The notes: generated by a model not told the origin, from the letters alone. Counted from the stretch's first letter, positions 26,983 through 36,502 are shown. The stretch is 64,000 nt of DNA from Bacteroidales bacterium (GCA_030681475.1 JAUXWT010000061.1:1-64000); one strand, 5' to 3'. Numbers and translations: made by a program.

Positions 26983-27702
26983 TTGTTAGTCGATCTCTTC
27001 ATACCATGTTTTGTCGATCAGTTTTATCCTGATACAGGAATGAACATGGTTAAAATCCTGGAAAAACTGGATGTCGCTGTAAACTATAACGGAAATCAGA
27101 CATGTTGCGGGCAAATGGCATTTAACAGCGGGTTCTGGGAGGAATCGAAAAAGATGGGGGAAAAGTTTCTTAAAGATTTTCCAAATGACAGGCCCATTGT
27201 CGGCCCATCTGCCTCCTGCATCGGATTTATCCGCAATTATTATGGTTGGCTATTTCACAATACGGCTTATCATCTTGAGTACAAGCAACTTAAGAAAAAT
27301 ATTTTTGAATTTACCGATTTTTTAATCAATGAATTAAAGGTTGAAAATGTTGGCGCTTCCTTCCCGCACGTTGTCACCTACCATGATTCCTGTGCAGCGC
27401 TCAGGGAGTATAATCTGAAGGATGAGCCACGAAAACTTTTGGCAAAAGTTGATGGCCTCGAGTTGCGGGAAATGAAAGAAAATGACGTCTGTTGTGGATT
27501 TGGAGGTACCTTTTCAGCCAAATTTGAACCTGTTTCCGCAGCAATGGCAGAGCAAAAAGTCAATCGTGCCCTCGAAACCGGCGCTGCCTACATTGTATCT
27601 ACCGATTCGTCGTGCCTGATGAATCAACAAGCCTATATCGACAAACACAAGCTGCCTATCCAGACTATTCATATTATTGATGTTCTGGCGTCAGGGTGGT
27701 GA
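26983..27702 (+). CDS. LutA/YkgE-like (Fe-S) protein with two CCG domains
   Basis: The 239-residue protein has the two cysteine-rich CCG motifs of LutA and of heterodisulfide-reductase-type subunits: TCCGQMAF (C41, C42) and VCCGFGG (C170, C171), with YHDSCAALRE before the second. In LutABC the complex oxidises L-lactate. The start is a TTG; LFIPCFVDQFYP is the normal N-terminus of LutA, so the start is well supported. The partners LutB and LutC are not adjacent, which is unusual. They may be elsewhere, or this copy may serve another oxidoreductase. Confidence 0.87.
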   Translation: MLVDLFIPCFVDQFYPDTGMNMVKILEKLDVAVNYNGNQTCCGQMAFNSGFWEESKKMGEKFLKDFPNDRPIVGPSASCIGFIRNYYGWLFHNTAYHLEYKQLKKNIFEFTDFLINELKVENVGASFPHVVTYHDSCAALREYNLKDEPRKLLAKVDGLELREMKENDVCCGFGGTFSAKFEPVSAAMAEQKVNRALETGAAYIVSTDSSCLMNQQAYIDKHKLPIQTIHIIDVLASGW

Positions 27703-27752
27703 CAACTCAAAGTCCTCCACGATTATTCCCGCGGTTTTTTCTATTTTTATTG

Positions 27753-27760
27753 TATTTTTG
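27753..27760 (+). promoter_or_regulatory. -7 element before the T9SS cluster
   Basis: TATTTTTG matches TAnnTTTG and lies 43 bp before the ATG at 27803. It would drive the 27803-34631 gene run. Confidence 0.4.
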
Positions 27761-27802
27761 TAAATTACAAATCCAGTAATTCAAACCATTAATTATAAAC
27801 GG

Positions 27803-28231
27803 ATGAAACGTCTCCTTTTTTTTACCCCGATGTTTTTTGCGATTTTAACCGTCAGCGCCCAACAACCGGGAGTTCAACCTGATGATCCCGCCTTTATCGC
27901 GAAATATGCAAATTTTAATTTTAAAGGTAAGTTTGCATCTGTCATTGAAAGCGATGGAATTAACAACTATTTTCTGCTCGATTTTTCACAATTGCCAACA
28001 AGGTTTGATCGTGTGTATTTCATGAACGTTAGTTTTGCTTCAAAAGAAATTATAAATATCGACCCGGATTTAAACAAAACCAGAGTTTGTTTTATGGCAA
28101 ATGTTAAATACGATCAAAATGAAGTTTTGGCAATTTATGACGATATTAAAAAGAAGGTGGTAGAAACTTCATTTTCATTGCCGGCAGATAAGAAGGCGGA
28201 GTGGCTTAAAAATAACGATAAATACAATTAA
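27803..28231 (+). CDS. Small secreted protein of unknown function
   Basis: The 142-residue product has a signal peptide (MKRLLFFTPMFFAILTVSAQ). The mature domain has alternating beta-like segments (FNFKGKFASVIESDG, YFLLDFSQLP, VYFMNVSF) and a Lys-rich helical end. No family is recognised. It is 12 bp upstream of a T9SS cargo gene and probably in the same transcript, which may make it an accessory of that surface protein. Confidence 0.7.
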   Translation: MKRLLFFTPMFFAILTVSAQQPGVQPDDPAFIAKYANFNFKGKFASVIESDGINNYFLLDFSQLPTRFDRVYFMNVSFASKEIINIDPDLNKTRVCFMANVKYDQNEVLAIYDDIKKKVVETSFSLPADKKAEWLKNNDKYN

Positions 28232-28243
28232 TACGATACGGGT

Positions 28244-30496
28244 ATGAAAAAGAACTGGTGCCTTTTTATTGTGTTCCTGATGATATGTGGAGCAATCAAT
28301 GCCCAACAGGGCGGTGGTAGCAACAATACCTGTGAAACAGCAGCCCCATTTTGTACCGGCACTTTATATTCATTCCCGGCAGGTGTCAACGCAGGTACCG
28401 GTCAGGTTGGCCCTTACTATGGATGCCTTTTAACCAGGCCGAATCCGGCATGGTATTATATGAAGGTTGCCAACTCAGGAAACATCATCATTCAAATGCA
28501 CAGTGAGCCGGCAAAAGACATCGATTTCTGTTGCTGGGGACCTTTTACCTCTCAGGAGTGCTGCGGACAGCTTACGCAGCCGAAAATTGTGTCGTGCAGT
28601 TATTCTACAGCGGCCTATGAAACCTGCAACATCCCTAATGCGATCACGGGGCAGTATTACATGCTGGTTATAACGAATTATTCCAATCAACCATGCAATA
28701 TCATTTTTCAGCAAACCGGTGGAACAGGAACAACGGATTGCTCGATCCTGCCTCCGCCCTGTACCAGCAATAGTCCGATCTGCAAAGGACAAACCCTGCA
28801 ACTTGCGGCTCAAACGATCTCGGGCGCAACATATTATTGGTGGGGACCGGCCGGGTTTGCATCTTCACTGCAGAATCCTACCATACCAAATGCTACTCCG
28901 GCTAATTCCGGTTCCTATTTTCTCAGGGTTGTTGTGGGTGGACAGCCAAGCAGCGATACTTCAATCACAGTGGTAAATGTTTATAATCCCACGGCAAATG
29001 CAGGAAATGATACTACAATTTTAAATGGAGTAACAACCACGTTGCATGGAAAATGCGTGGGTGGCAGCGGCGCCTATCACTATAAATGGTCGCCGGCATC
29101 ATTGCTTATCAACGATAGTGTGCAAAATCCCCAAACCGTTAATTTGTTTACCAGCCAGGTCTTTACCCTGAAGGTAACAGATGCTGCGGTAAATTGTCAA
29201 TCAACTGATATGGTATCCATCAATATTGAGGGTGGCGCTCTTGCGGTGAATGCCGTTGCAAACCCATCTTCTATTTGCTTTGGAGGTACTTCCCAGATAC
29301 AGGCAATTGGTTCAGGAGGCGCTGGTAACTATACCTACCAATGGACCGGCCCAAATGGTTTTTTATCGACATTGCAGAACCCTACAGTAGCGCCAACGGT
29401 CACTTCAACCTATCAGGTAACTACCTTTGATGGTTATAATATGGTGACAGGATCGGTGACCGTGACCGTAATCCCTTTGCCTGTAGCTAATGCCGGTACT
29501 TCGAAATCAATTCCTTACGGCACTTATACCTTCCTTAATGGCTCAGTTTTAAATGGTAACAGCAGTTATTATTATAGCTGGTCGCCGGCGAATCAACTAC
29601 TCAACGCCGGAATTCAGAATCCACAAACGGTAAATCTGACAACCACAACAGTTTTCTCACTTATTGCTACCGACCTTACCACCAACTGTGTGAGTACCAA
29701 TGATGCAACTGTTGCTATTGAAGTATCCGGAGGCGCGTTGAATGTCAATCCTGTCGCAACCCCCGGATCTATATGCAGGGGTGATTCAACACGGCTGCAC
29801 GCCTCAGCCGGTGGAGGAAATGTAGGGTTTTACGAGTATTTGTGGAGTTCAGAACCCATAGGATTCACATCCGCTGACCCTAATCCAATGGTACATCCCC
29901 TGGTGAATACAACATATTATCTCACAGTTACCGACCAGTTTAATACAACTCAGGGGAGTACTGCCGTCGTTATATACCCCGAACCTGTAATTCAACTGGG
30001 ACCAACAGATACCACTGTTTGTATTTATGATACCGTAAGATTAAATGCCGGAAATCCCGGCTCGGCATACCTGTGGTCGAATGGGTCAACCGATCAACGG
30101 ATCTCATTTGGTACCACCGGAATTGGATTTGATAAGCAGGTCTATTCCGTTGAAGTTGTTAACGAAAATGGGTGCAGGGCTAATGGTACAATAAATGTTA
30201 TTTTTTCATTCGATCTATGTACCGGGATTGACGATTTGAATCCTTCCGGTCATATCCGGATTTATCCGAATCCGGCAAGAAATTTTATCAGAATTGATGC
30301 GGATGGCATTTCCGGGATAACTTCCGGTACCTTGCTCACAACCCTGGGTTACGTTTTACGAAAGTTCACTATTCAGGATCCGGCAGATGCAGTATCGTCA
30401 ATAAACCTTGATCTGTCAGGTCTTCCCAAAGGGGTTTATCTCGTTAGGTTTAATAATTCATCTTTCACTCATATTCAAAAGCTGGTAATTAAATAG
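28244..30496 (+). CDS. T9SS type A-sorted surface protein with PKD/Ig-like repeats
   Basis: The 750-residue protein has a signal peptide (MKKNWCLFIVFLMICGAINA), then a Cys-rich N-terminal domain of about 140 residues (AWYYMKVANSGNIIIQM, CCWGPF, ETCNIPNAITGQYYMLVITN). Four or so PKD/Ig-like repeats follow, and then a type A sorting domain (IRIYPNPARNFIRI to HIQKLVIK). It should cross the outer membrane through T9SS and be attached to the surface. The N-terminal domain is closely similar to that of the FISUMP protein at 55945-58740, which has a different C-terminus. The stop TAG shares its last base with the GTG start of the next gene. Confidence 0.9.
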   Translation: MKKNWCLFIVFLMICGAINAQQGGGSNNTCETAAPFCTGTLYSFPAGVNAGTGQVGPYYGCLLTRPNPAWYYMKVANSGNIIIQMHSEPAKDIDFCCWGPFTSQECCGQLTQPKIVSCSYSTAAYETCNIPNAITGQYYMLVITNYSNQPCNIIFQQTGGTGTTDCSILPPPCTSNSPICKGQTLQLAAQTISGATYYWWGPAGFASSLQNPTIPNATPANSGSYFLRVVVGGQPSSDTSITVVNVYNPTANAGNDTTILNGVTTTLHGKCVGGSGAYHYKWSPASLLINDSVQNPQTVNLFTSQVFTLKVTDAAVNCQSTDMVSINIEGGALAVNAVANPSSICFGGTSQIQAIGSGGAGNYTYQWTGPNGFLSTLQNPTVAPTVTSTYQVTTFDGYNMVTGSVTVTVIPLPVANAGTSKSIPYGTYTFLNGSVLNGNSSYYYSWSPANQLLNAGIQNPQTVNLTTTTVFSLIATDLTTNCVSTNDATVAIEVSGGALNVNPVATPGSICRGDSTRLHASAGGGNVGFYEYLWSSEPIGFTSADPNPMVHPLVNTTYYLTVTDQFNTTQGSTAVVIYPEPVIQLGPTDTTVCIYDTVRLNAGNPGSAYLWSNGSTDQRISFGTTGIGFDKQVYSVEVVNENGCRANGTINVIFSFDLCTGIDDLNPSGHIRIYPNPARNFIRIDADGISGITSGTLLTTLGYVLRKFTIQDPADAVSSINLDLSGLPKGVYLVRFNNSSFTHIQKLVIK

Positions 30497-32481
30497 TGCC
30501 GACAACGACATGTAATAAAATACCAGTTATATTTCCGGGTCACCTCCTGCTGATTTTCCTGTTTGTCCTGTTTACCGGTAATGCCGCTGCTCAAAAAACC
30601 TGGTTTAAAAGCAATTGCCCAAGATCCCAAAAGCAGGCTGAGCTATGGTATTTCGGAGAAAAAGCAGGAATTGATTTTCGTTCAGGAACTGCCATACCAC
30701 TCCTTGATGAGGATGTGATGACTGCGTTTAAGGCTTCGGCCAGTATTTGCGATAGTGTCGGAAATCTGATCATGTTTACTGACGGCAGAAGAGTTTGGGA
30801 CAGATCATTTTCCCTGATGCCCAATGCGACCGGTTTGGCGGGTGATCTTGGGGCGACACAGCCTTGTGTCATTGTTCCCTGGCCAGGCGATTCGTCTCTT
30901 TATTATATATTCACGGTTGATATACTTAAATTTCAGGATTCTATAACTTTCACAACACAGGGATTATCAAATACTGTCATTGACCTCAAGCTACGCAATG
31001 GGCTGGGGGATGCAACTTCATCGATACTGAATGCCCCCCTTTTATCTCCGGTAAGTCAGAAACTGACCGCCGTTAAACATAAAAATGATAAATATTTCTG
31101 GGTTATCGTTCACGAGTGGAACTCCGATAAATTTTACGCTTACCTGGTCAACTATTCCGGTATTGCCGCTCCGGTAATAAGCGCCGTTGGCAGCATACAT
31201 GGGGGAAACAGCAAGGATGCCAATAATGCAGTCGGATACCTTAAGGCATCTCCCGACGGAAGCAGGCTGGCTCTTGCCATCACGGAAAAAAAAGTTATAG
31301 AGGTTTTCGATTTCGATAACGAAACAGGGGTTGTTTCTAATGCACAAAGCTACACGACAACAAGACCAGGCGTAAATCCTTATGGTGTTGAATTTTCTCC
31401 GGATTGCCGGTTTTTATATGCGACCTTATTTGAAATAGGCGGAGTGGTTACCCCTTCGAGGCCCTCCTTTATCTACCAGTTTGATCTTAAAAATGGTCTT
31501 ACAAACCCAGCAATCATTGATTCCATTGCCGGGTTGCGTATTGCAGCCATGCAACTGGCGCCTGATGGAAGGATATATCTGTCGCGGACAAACAATATCC
31601 TGTCAAAAAGGGATTCACTGGAGGTAATCTATAATCCAAACCGGCCGGGAAAGGCCTGTAATTTTAACATGCTTAATAACGTCGCAAACAGCAATTTCTC
31701 GCTGCTTGGGCGAAAAAGCATCTACAGCCTTCCAAACTTTGTTCAGAGTTACCTTAATGTTCCTCCATTTACCTGGGATAGCGTGTGCGAAGGGGATATC
31801 ACCCGGTTTCAAATTACCAATATAGCCAATATCGACTCGGTAACCTGGGATTTTGGGGATGGCGGGACTTCAAATCAAATGGATCCATTGCACGAGTTTA
31901 CAAGTCCGGGAACTTATTTGGTTAAACTTACTGAAAAATTTAACGGTCAAAACTTCACTGATTCTATCAGCGTAATAAACTACCCTAAACCAGTTATTTC
32001 TCTGGGGGATACTGTTTTACTCTATTCCGGCTCAACAATCAATCTTCACGCAGGTGGCGGATTCACAGAATATCTTTGGTCCAATGGTTCTCGCGATTCC
32101 GTTATCAATGTGAGAAACCAGGGATCATATTGGGCAAAAGTTAAAGATATTCATTGTTGCATCAATGCGGATACAACATTTGTGAAGGTATTCGAGTATT
32201 TTATTCCAAATGCTTTTTCTCCGAATGGTGATGGGATAAATGATGTATTCCGGGTAAACGGCTTATATAAAAATATAAAATTCAGCATGATTGTGTATGA
32301 TCGATGGGGCCAATTGGTTTTTAAATCAGAAAACGTCGATAAAGTGTGGGATGGCACATATAAAGGTCAGATTTGTCCGCCCGAAACATATGTTTGGATA
32401 GTAAACATAGGCTTCCTGGGTCAGGATATCATCACCAATGGAGATATTGTATTTAAAGGAACGGTGACCATTATTCGATGA
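30496..32481 (+). CDS. T9SS type B-sorted (CHU_C, gliding-associated) surface protein
   Basis: The 661-residue protein starts at GTG overlapping the previous stop by one base, so translation is probably coupled. After a signal peptide (LLLIFLFVLFTGNAAAQ) comes a WD40-like or beta-propeller-like region, then a PKD domain (VTWDFGDGGTSNQMDPLHEF). The C-terminus is a CHU_C/type B sorting domain (PNAFSPNGDGINDVFRV, VYDRWGQLVF, WDGTYKGQ). Such proteins are exported by T9SS and retained on the surface. The stop overlaps the start of tex by 4 bp (ATGA). Confidence 0.9.
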   Translation: MPTTTCNKIPVIFPGHLLLIFLFVLFTGNAAAQKTWFKSNCPRSQKQAELWYFGEKAGIDFRSGTAIPLLDEDVMTAFKASASICDSVGNLIMFTDGRRVWDRSFSLMPNATGLAGDLGATQPCVIVPWPGDSSLYYIFTVDILKFQDSITFTTQGLSNTVIDLKLRNGLGDATSSILNAPLLSPVSQKLTAVKHKNDKYFWVIVHEWNSDKFYAYLVNYSGIAAPVISAVGSIHGGNSKDANNAVGYLKASPDGSRLALAITEKKVIEVFDFDNETGVVSNAQSYTTTRPGVNPYGVEFSPDCRFLYATLFEIGGVVTPSRPSFIYQFDLKNGLTNPAIIDSIAGLRIAAMQLAPDGRIYLSRTNNILSKRDSLEVIYNPNRPGKACNFNMLNNVANSNFSLLGRKSIYSLPNFVQSYLNVPPFTWDSVCEGDITRFQITNIANIDSVTWDFGDGGTSNQMDPLHEFTSPGTYLVKLTEKFNGQNFTDSISVINYPKPVISLGDTVLLYSGSTINLHAGGGFTEYLWSNGSRDSVINVRNQGSYWAKVKDIHCCINADTTFVKVFEYFIPNAFSPNGDGINDVFRVNGLYKNIKFSMIVYDRWGQLVFKSENVDKVWDGTYKGQICPPETYVWIVNIGFLGQDIITNGDIVFKGTVTIIR

Positions 32482-34631
32482 TAACGGAAAAATATACAGA
32501 AATCATTGCCGGTGAACTGAACCAACCTGTTGGTTTTGTTCAAAACACCATAAACCTCCTTGAGAGCGGCGCTACAATCCCTTTTATAGCACGATACCGG
32601 AAGGAGATGACAGGTTCAATGGACGAGGTGATTATTGCGCAGATCCGCGATCGCCTTGCCCAACTCAAGGACCTTGATGCACGTCGCTCTGCCATCCTGA
32701 AATCCCTTGTAGAGCAGGAAATACTCACGCCTGAATTGGAGGTTTCTATTGCAAATGCTTCTACCATGGCCGAATTGGAGGATATCTACCTGCCATTTAA
32801 ACCCAAGCGCAAAACACGTGCAAGTATAGCGCGCGAGAAAGGACTTGAACCACTTGCCAATTTGATATTTTCCCAGCATTATGATGATATTGAAAGAAGA
32901 GCGGAAAAATTTATTGATCCTGAAAAAGGGGTCAGCTCAGTTGAAGAAGCCATTCAGGGCGCCTGTGACATCATTGCTGAAAAAATCAATGAAGACAGCT
33001 ATGCCAGGAAACGTATTCGTGCACTATTCCAGAAAGAGTCAGAAATAAAGGCTAAAGTAATTAAAGGCAAAGATCAGGATGGGATCAATTTCCAAATGTA
33101 TTTTGACTATCATGAACCAGTGTACCGCGCACCCTCGCATAGGCTCCTGGCCATGTTCCGTGGTGAAAATGAGGGGTTTCTGAGAATTTCCGTGGAAGTC
33201 GAGGAAGTCGTAGCCTATGAAATCCTGGAAAGAATCTTTGTCAAAGGCAACAATTCGTCCTCAATTTTGGTTAAAGAATCCATCGCCGATAGTTGCAAAC
33301 GCCTGCTATTCCCATCTATGGAAACAGAAATGAACCAGTGGGCCAAGGAGAAAGCAGATGCAGAAGCCATTCGGGTTTTTGCTGAAAATATGCGCCAACT
33401 GTTGCTTGCACCGCCGCTCGGACAAAAAACTGTTTTGGCGATTGACCCGGGATTTCGTACCGGATGTAAAATTGTTTGTCTCGACCGCCAGGGGAAACTC
33501 CTGCACAATGAAACGATCTATCCCCATCCTCCCCAGAATGAGGTGAAGGAATCCATCCATAAAATAAAAAGTTTGGTGAATGCCTATAAGATCGAAGCCA
33601 TTGCCATCGGAAACGGAACAGCCGGTCGGGAAACTGAACGACTCATAAAATCAGTTGCATTTGATCGCGATGTGATCGCCCTGGCTGTTAATGAGAGCGG
33701 AGCCTCCGTCTATTCTGCATCGGCAGTTGCACGCAAGGAGTTTCCCGACTATGATATTACGGTTCGCGGAGCTGTATCTATCGGACGGCGTCTGATGGAT
33801 CCGCTGGCAGAATTGGTGAAAATTGAACCCAAATCAATAGGTGTCGGCCAGTATCAGCATGATATCAACCAACCGGCCCTGATGAAGAGTTTGGAGGATA
33901 CGGTGGTGAGTTGCGTTAACAAGGTGGGAGTTGAGGTTAATACGGCAAGTGAAGAGTTGCTGACCTATGTATCGGGACTTGGACCCGGCCTGGCGAAAAA
34001 CATCATCGCCTATCGCAATGAACATGGTCCGTTTAAGTCGCGGAATGAGTTTAGAAAAGTGGCGCGCTTTGGTGAAAAGGCATTTGAACAGGCAGCAGGA
34101 TTCCTTCGCATTCGGGATGCAAAGAACCCGCTTGACCGGAGTTCTGTTCATCCTGAAAGCTATGCAGTGGTTGATCGAATCGCACATAGGTTGCATTGCG
34201 CCATTGATGATCTTATCGAAAAACCGGAACTGCGTTCAAAGATTAAACCGGAAGACTTCGTCAGCGAAAAAGTAGGGATGCCCACCCTCCATGATATCAT
34301 CGAGGAACTTGCCAAACCTGGCCGTGATCCGCGCCAGCAGTTTGAAATGTTTGAGTTTGACAAACACATCCATTCAATTAACGATTTGCGGACGGGCATG
34401 AAACTTCCTGGTATAGTGACCAATATTACTAATTTTGGCGTTTTTGTCGATCTCGGAATACATCAGGATGGCCTTGTCCACATCAGCCAGCTGGCCGATC
34501 GTTTCGTCAGGGATCCGAACGACGTTGTGAAACTTAATCAAAAAGTCATGGTCGAAGTGCTTGACATTGACATGGACCGCAAACGGATACAACTGACCAT
34601 GAAAAATCAACATACTAAGCCGGAGGTATAA
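32478..34631 (+). CDS. tex: Tex-family RNA-binding transcriptional accessory protein
   Basis: The 717-residue cytoplasmic nucleic-acid-binding protein has the full Tex layout: N-terminal helical domain (IPFIARYRKE, LPFKPKRKTRASIAREKGLE), YqgF-like domain (VLAIDPGFRTGCKIVCLD), helix-hairpin-helix (YVSGLGPGLAKNIIAYRNE) and C-terminal S1 domain (from about 641: GIVTNITNFGVFVDLG). Length is slightly under 780-residue relatives. The ATG overlaps the stop of a T9SS surface-protein gene by 4 bp, an odd pairing of functions that implies shared transcription. Confidence 0.95.
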   Translation: MITEKYTEIIAGELNQPVGFVQNTINLLESGATIPFIARYRKEMTGSMDEVIIAQIRDRLAQLKDLDARRSAILKSLVEQEILTPELEVSIANASTMAELEDIYLPFKPKRKTRASIAREKGLEPLANLIFSQHYDDIERRAEKFIDPEKGVSSVEEAIQGACDIIAEKINEDSYARKRIRALFQKESEIKAKVIKGKDQDGINFQMYFDYHEPVYRAPSHRLLAMFRGENEGFLRISVEVEEVVAYEILERIFVKGNNSSSILVKESIADSCKRLLFPSMETEMNQWAKEKADAEAIRVFAENMRQLLLAPPLGQKTVLAIDPGFRTGCKIVCLDRQGKLLHNETIYPHPPQNEVKESIHKIKSLVNAYKIEAIAIGNGTAGRETERLIKSVAFDRDVIALAVNESGASVYSASAVARKEFPDYDITVRGAVSIGRRLMDPLAELVKIEPKSIGVGQYQHDINQPALMKSLEDTVVSCVNKVGVEVNTASEELLTYVSGLGPGLAKNIIAYRNEHGPFKSRNEFRKVARFGEKAFEQAAGFLRIRDAKNPLDRSSVHPESYAVVDRIAHRLHCAIDDLIEKPELRSKIKPEDFVSEKVGMPTLHDIIEELAKPGRDPRQQFEMFEFDKHIHSINDLRTGMKLPGIVTNITNFGVFVDLGIHQDGLVHISQLADRFVRDPNDVVKLNQKVMVEVLDIDMDRKRIQLTMKNQHTKPEV

Positions 34632-34647
34632 CCGTTTAGAAATATTG

Positions 34648-34669
34648 ACGAATTACGAATTACGATTGT
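34648..34669. repeat. Short ACGAATT tandem repeat
   Basis: Three units (acgaattacgaattacgatt) lie between tex and the beta-barrel gene. The same motif opens repeat block 2 inside dnaE. Confidence 0.55.
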
Positions 34670-34675
34670 CCTCCC

Positions 34676-35347
34676 ATGGTGAAACCTTTCAGTTTTATTT
34701 TCTTTATCCTGGCGCTTGGATTACTTTGCCCGTCCGTTTTGCATGCCCAGCGTATCCTTGGGGCAGTGAGTCTTGGAATGAATATTACACAGGTGGATGG
34801 GGATGAATTTATCGGATATCATAAGATTGGGCTCCATGTAGGCCCGATGGTTGCCATTCCGTTTGGTAAGAATAGAAACTGGTCGGTAAGCATGGAGCTG
34901 CTATACAGCCAAAAAGGGAGTAATCACAGCGGGTCAACAGATTCAACGGGCTTCAGGCTGGTTCAGGATTATGCTGAAATTCCGCTTTTGATTCATTATA
35001 CAGATAAAAAACTGATTTCCGGTGGATTGGGTGTCTCTTATGGCCAGTTGATTAATTATAAAGAGACGAAAAATAACTTCTTCGACAGCATATTTTTTTA
35101 TCAGACAGGACTTTCAAATAATGACATATCCATCGTTGCTGATGTACAAATCCGGATGTGGAACAAGTTATGGGCAGGGGTTCGTTACCAGTATTCCATG
35201 AAAAGCAACCGGACGGTATTGGTCAAAGATCCCGGAACCTATCCGAGACTGGAGTACACCCGATACCAGTATAACAATGTGATCACCATCCGGTTAACTT
35301 GGGTATTCAACCAGGAAAAAATTTCAAAACTCCCAAAGAAAAACTGA
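34676..35347 (+). CDS. PorT/OmpA-like outer-membrane beta-barrel protein
   Basis: The 223-residue protein has a signal peptide (ending VLHAQ) and alternating amphipathic strands with aromatic ends (WSVSMELLYSQKGS, LISGGLGVSYGQLINY, KLWAGVRYQYSMKSN, YNNVITIRLTWVFN). This is the typical Bacteroidota small-porin/outer-membrane-beta-barrel (PorT-like) pattern of about eight strands. The function is unknown. It follows tex by 44 bp and converges with an NlpC/P60 gene across a repeat that looks like a terminator. Confidence 0.82.
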   Translation: MVKPFSFIFFILALGLLCPSVLHAQRILGAVSLGMNITQVDGDEFIGYHKIGLHVGPMVAIPFGKNRNWSVSMELLYSQKGSNHSGSTDSTGFRLVQDYAEIPLLIHYTDKKLISGGLGVSYGQLINYKETKNNFFDSIFFYQTGLSNNDISIVADVQIRMWNKLWAGVRYQYSMKSNRTVLVKDPGTYPRLEYTRYQYNNVITIRLTWVFNQEKISKLPKKN

Positions 35348-35348
35348 C

Positions 35349-35430
35349 CCCACCCTAAATCCCTCCCCAAAAAGGGAGGGACTTACTCCCCCTTCCCTTT
35401 TTGGGGAAGGGGGTCAGGGGGGATGGGGTA
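35349..35430. terminator. Nested C/G-rich hairpins between convergent genes
   Basis: CCCTCCCC...GGGAGGG (35361-35380) and a CCCCCTTCCC...GGGGAAGGGGG stem (about 35387-35413) lie inside outer arms ccccaccc and ggatgggg. The position between two convergent stops fits a bidirectional terminator. The multi-hairpin structure also resembles dispersed palindromic repeats. Confidence 0.7.
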
Positions 35431-35436
35431 GTACCT

Positions 35437-36246
35437 TCAAATGACCCTTTTAATCAACCGCAATTTATGCGTATATTTTTGCAATTTCGCATTGTAGATC
35501 CCCTCGTGGTCAATGGTGTCAACCCGTACATGCCCTGAACAATGAACGACGTTGTAACGGTCAAGTAGCATTCCAACATGGGTGATTTTTTCCTCAACAT
35601 CATCGAAAAACACCAGGTCACATGGCTCTGCCTCACCCAGCAGGCTGATCACCTCTCCCTGTGTTGCTTGTTGTGAAGCATCGCGCATAAGGTGAAAACC
35701 CTGGAGTTTGAATACCATTTGTATTAAGCCGGAACAATCTATTCCCATCGGTGTCCGGCCACCCCACAAATAAGGGGCGTTCAGGTACAACCTGGTACCC
35801 TCAATCAGTTGTTGCTTTAATTGCATGACATCCTGATTGCTGCGCTTTGTTTCGTGAAGGATCGCCCCGGAGACAGTTCCCTCATACAAATAAACATCCT
35901 GGCCAATCCGTAACCGAGATGCCTCCAAAGCAGGAAGAGAACTTCCGATCACCACAGGAATCATCGACATATCGTTTTCATGCGACAGGAGTTGAATCAG
36001 ATCCATGGTTATATAAGTTTCTGACACGGAAAGACGCAAAAATTCCTGGTCACCGATGCAGTGAACCTGCAGTATATCGATCCATCCTTCATAGTTATCA
36101 AATAACTGCCTGATCCTACACCAGGATTCCTCCTTTTCAGTGACAAGATAAAGTTCGCCGAACAAGACCTGCGAAACCATTTCAGACTTATGCGACGGTT
36201 CAGCCCTTACCGGTACCACACTGTGAAGACAAATGCCATATTCCAT
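35437..36246 (-). CDS. SH3-NlpC/P60 peptidoglycan peptidase (C40), cytoplasmic type
   Basis: The 269-residue protein has bacterial SH3-like regions (residues 1-125) and a C-terminal NlpC/P60 domain. The catalytic Cys is C171 in GIDCSGLI, His is H223 in THVGML, and the third polar residue H235 is in HCSGH. There is no signal peptide, as in the dipeptidyl-peptidase VI/YkfC group that degrades recycled muropeptides in the cytoplasm. The role as gamma-D-Glu-diamino-acid peptidase is by family. The upstream 93 bp contain a CAAGTGGG-type tandem repeat. Confidence 0.88.
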   Translation of the reverse strand: MEYGICLHSVVPVRAEPSHKSEMVSQVLFGELYLVTEKEESWCRIRQLFDNYEGWIDILQVHCIGDQEFLRLSVSETYITMDLIQLLSHENDMSMIPVVIGSSLPALEASRLRIGQDVYLYEGTVSGAILHETKRSNQDVMQLKQQLIEGTRLYLNAPYLWGGRTPMGIDCSGLIQMVFKLQGFHLMRDASQQATQGEVISLLGEAEPCDLVFFDDVEEKITHVGMLLDRYNVVHCSGHVRVDTIDHEGIYNAKLQKYTHKLRLIKRVI

Positions 36247-36280
36247 TGTATGTCGGTTTTTGTGAGGTCAAATATATGAA

Positions 36281-36323
36281 CAAGTGGGCAGGTGGGCAAG
36301 TGGGCAAGTGGACAAGCGGACGA
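36281..36323. repeat. GGGCAAGTG tandem repeat
   Basis: Four to five 9-10 bp units (aagtgggcaggtgggcaagt) lie between the FeoB-partner stop and the NlpC gene. Inverted or similar copies are at 40057-40087 and 52985-53019. Confidence 0.8.
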
Positions 36324-36339
36324 GCTAAACGCTTTCGTC

Positions 36340-36501
36340 TTACTTCCTTTGTTCCATGTTTTGTTTCAGTTCTTCCAGCTTGCACCCGCTGCATCCGTGG
36401 CACTTTGAAGCCGGTGTCATGAAAAACCGGATCACCCGGATGACGGTCGCCAGCGATGCTGCAAAGATGATTGATCCAACGATTATTAATTGCCAAATCA
36501 T
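36340..36501 (-). CDS. FeoB-associated Cys-rich membrane protein
   Basis: This 53-residue ORF begins MIWQLIIVGSIIFAASLATV, a single membrane helix. A short Cys-rich segment KCHGCSGCK (C34, C37, C40) and a basic end follow. It starts 1 bp after the feoB stop (TGA, A, ATG). This matches the small FeoB-associated Cys-rich proteins seen next to feoB in Bacteroidota and in other bacteria as FeoC-like partners. A role in Fe(II) uptake, perhaps as an iron or redox-sensing partner, is inferred from position and cysteines. Confidence 0.85.
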   Translation of the reverse strand: MIWQLIIVGSIIFAASLATVIRVIRFFMTPASKCHGCSGCKLEELKQNMEQRK

Positions 36502-36502
36502 A

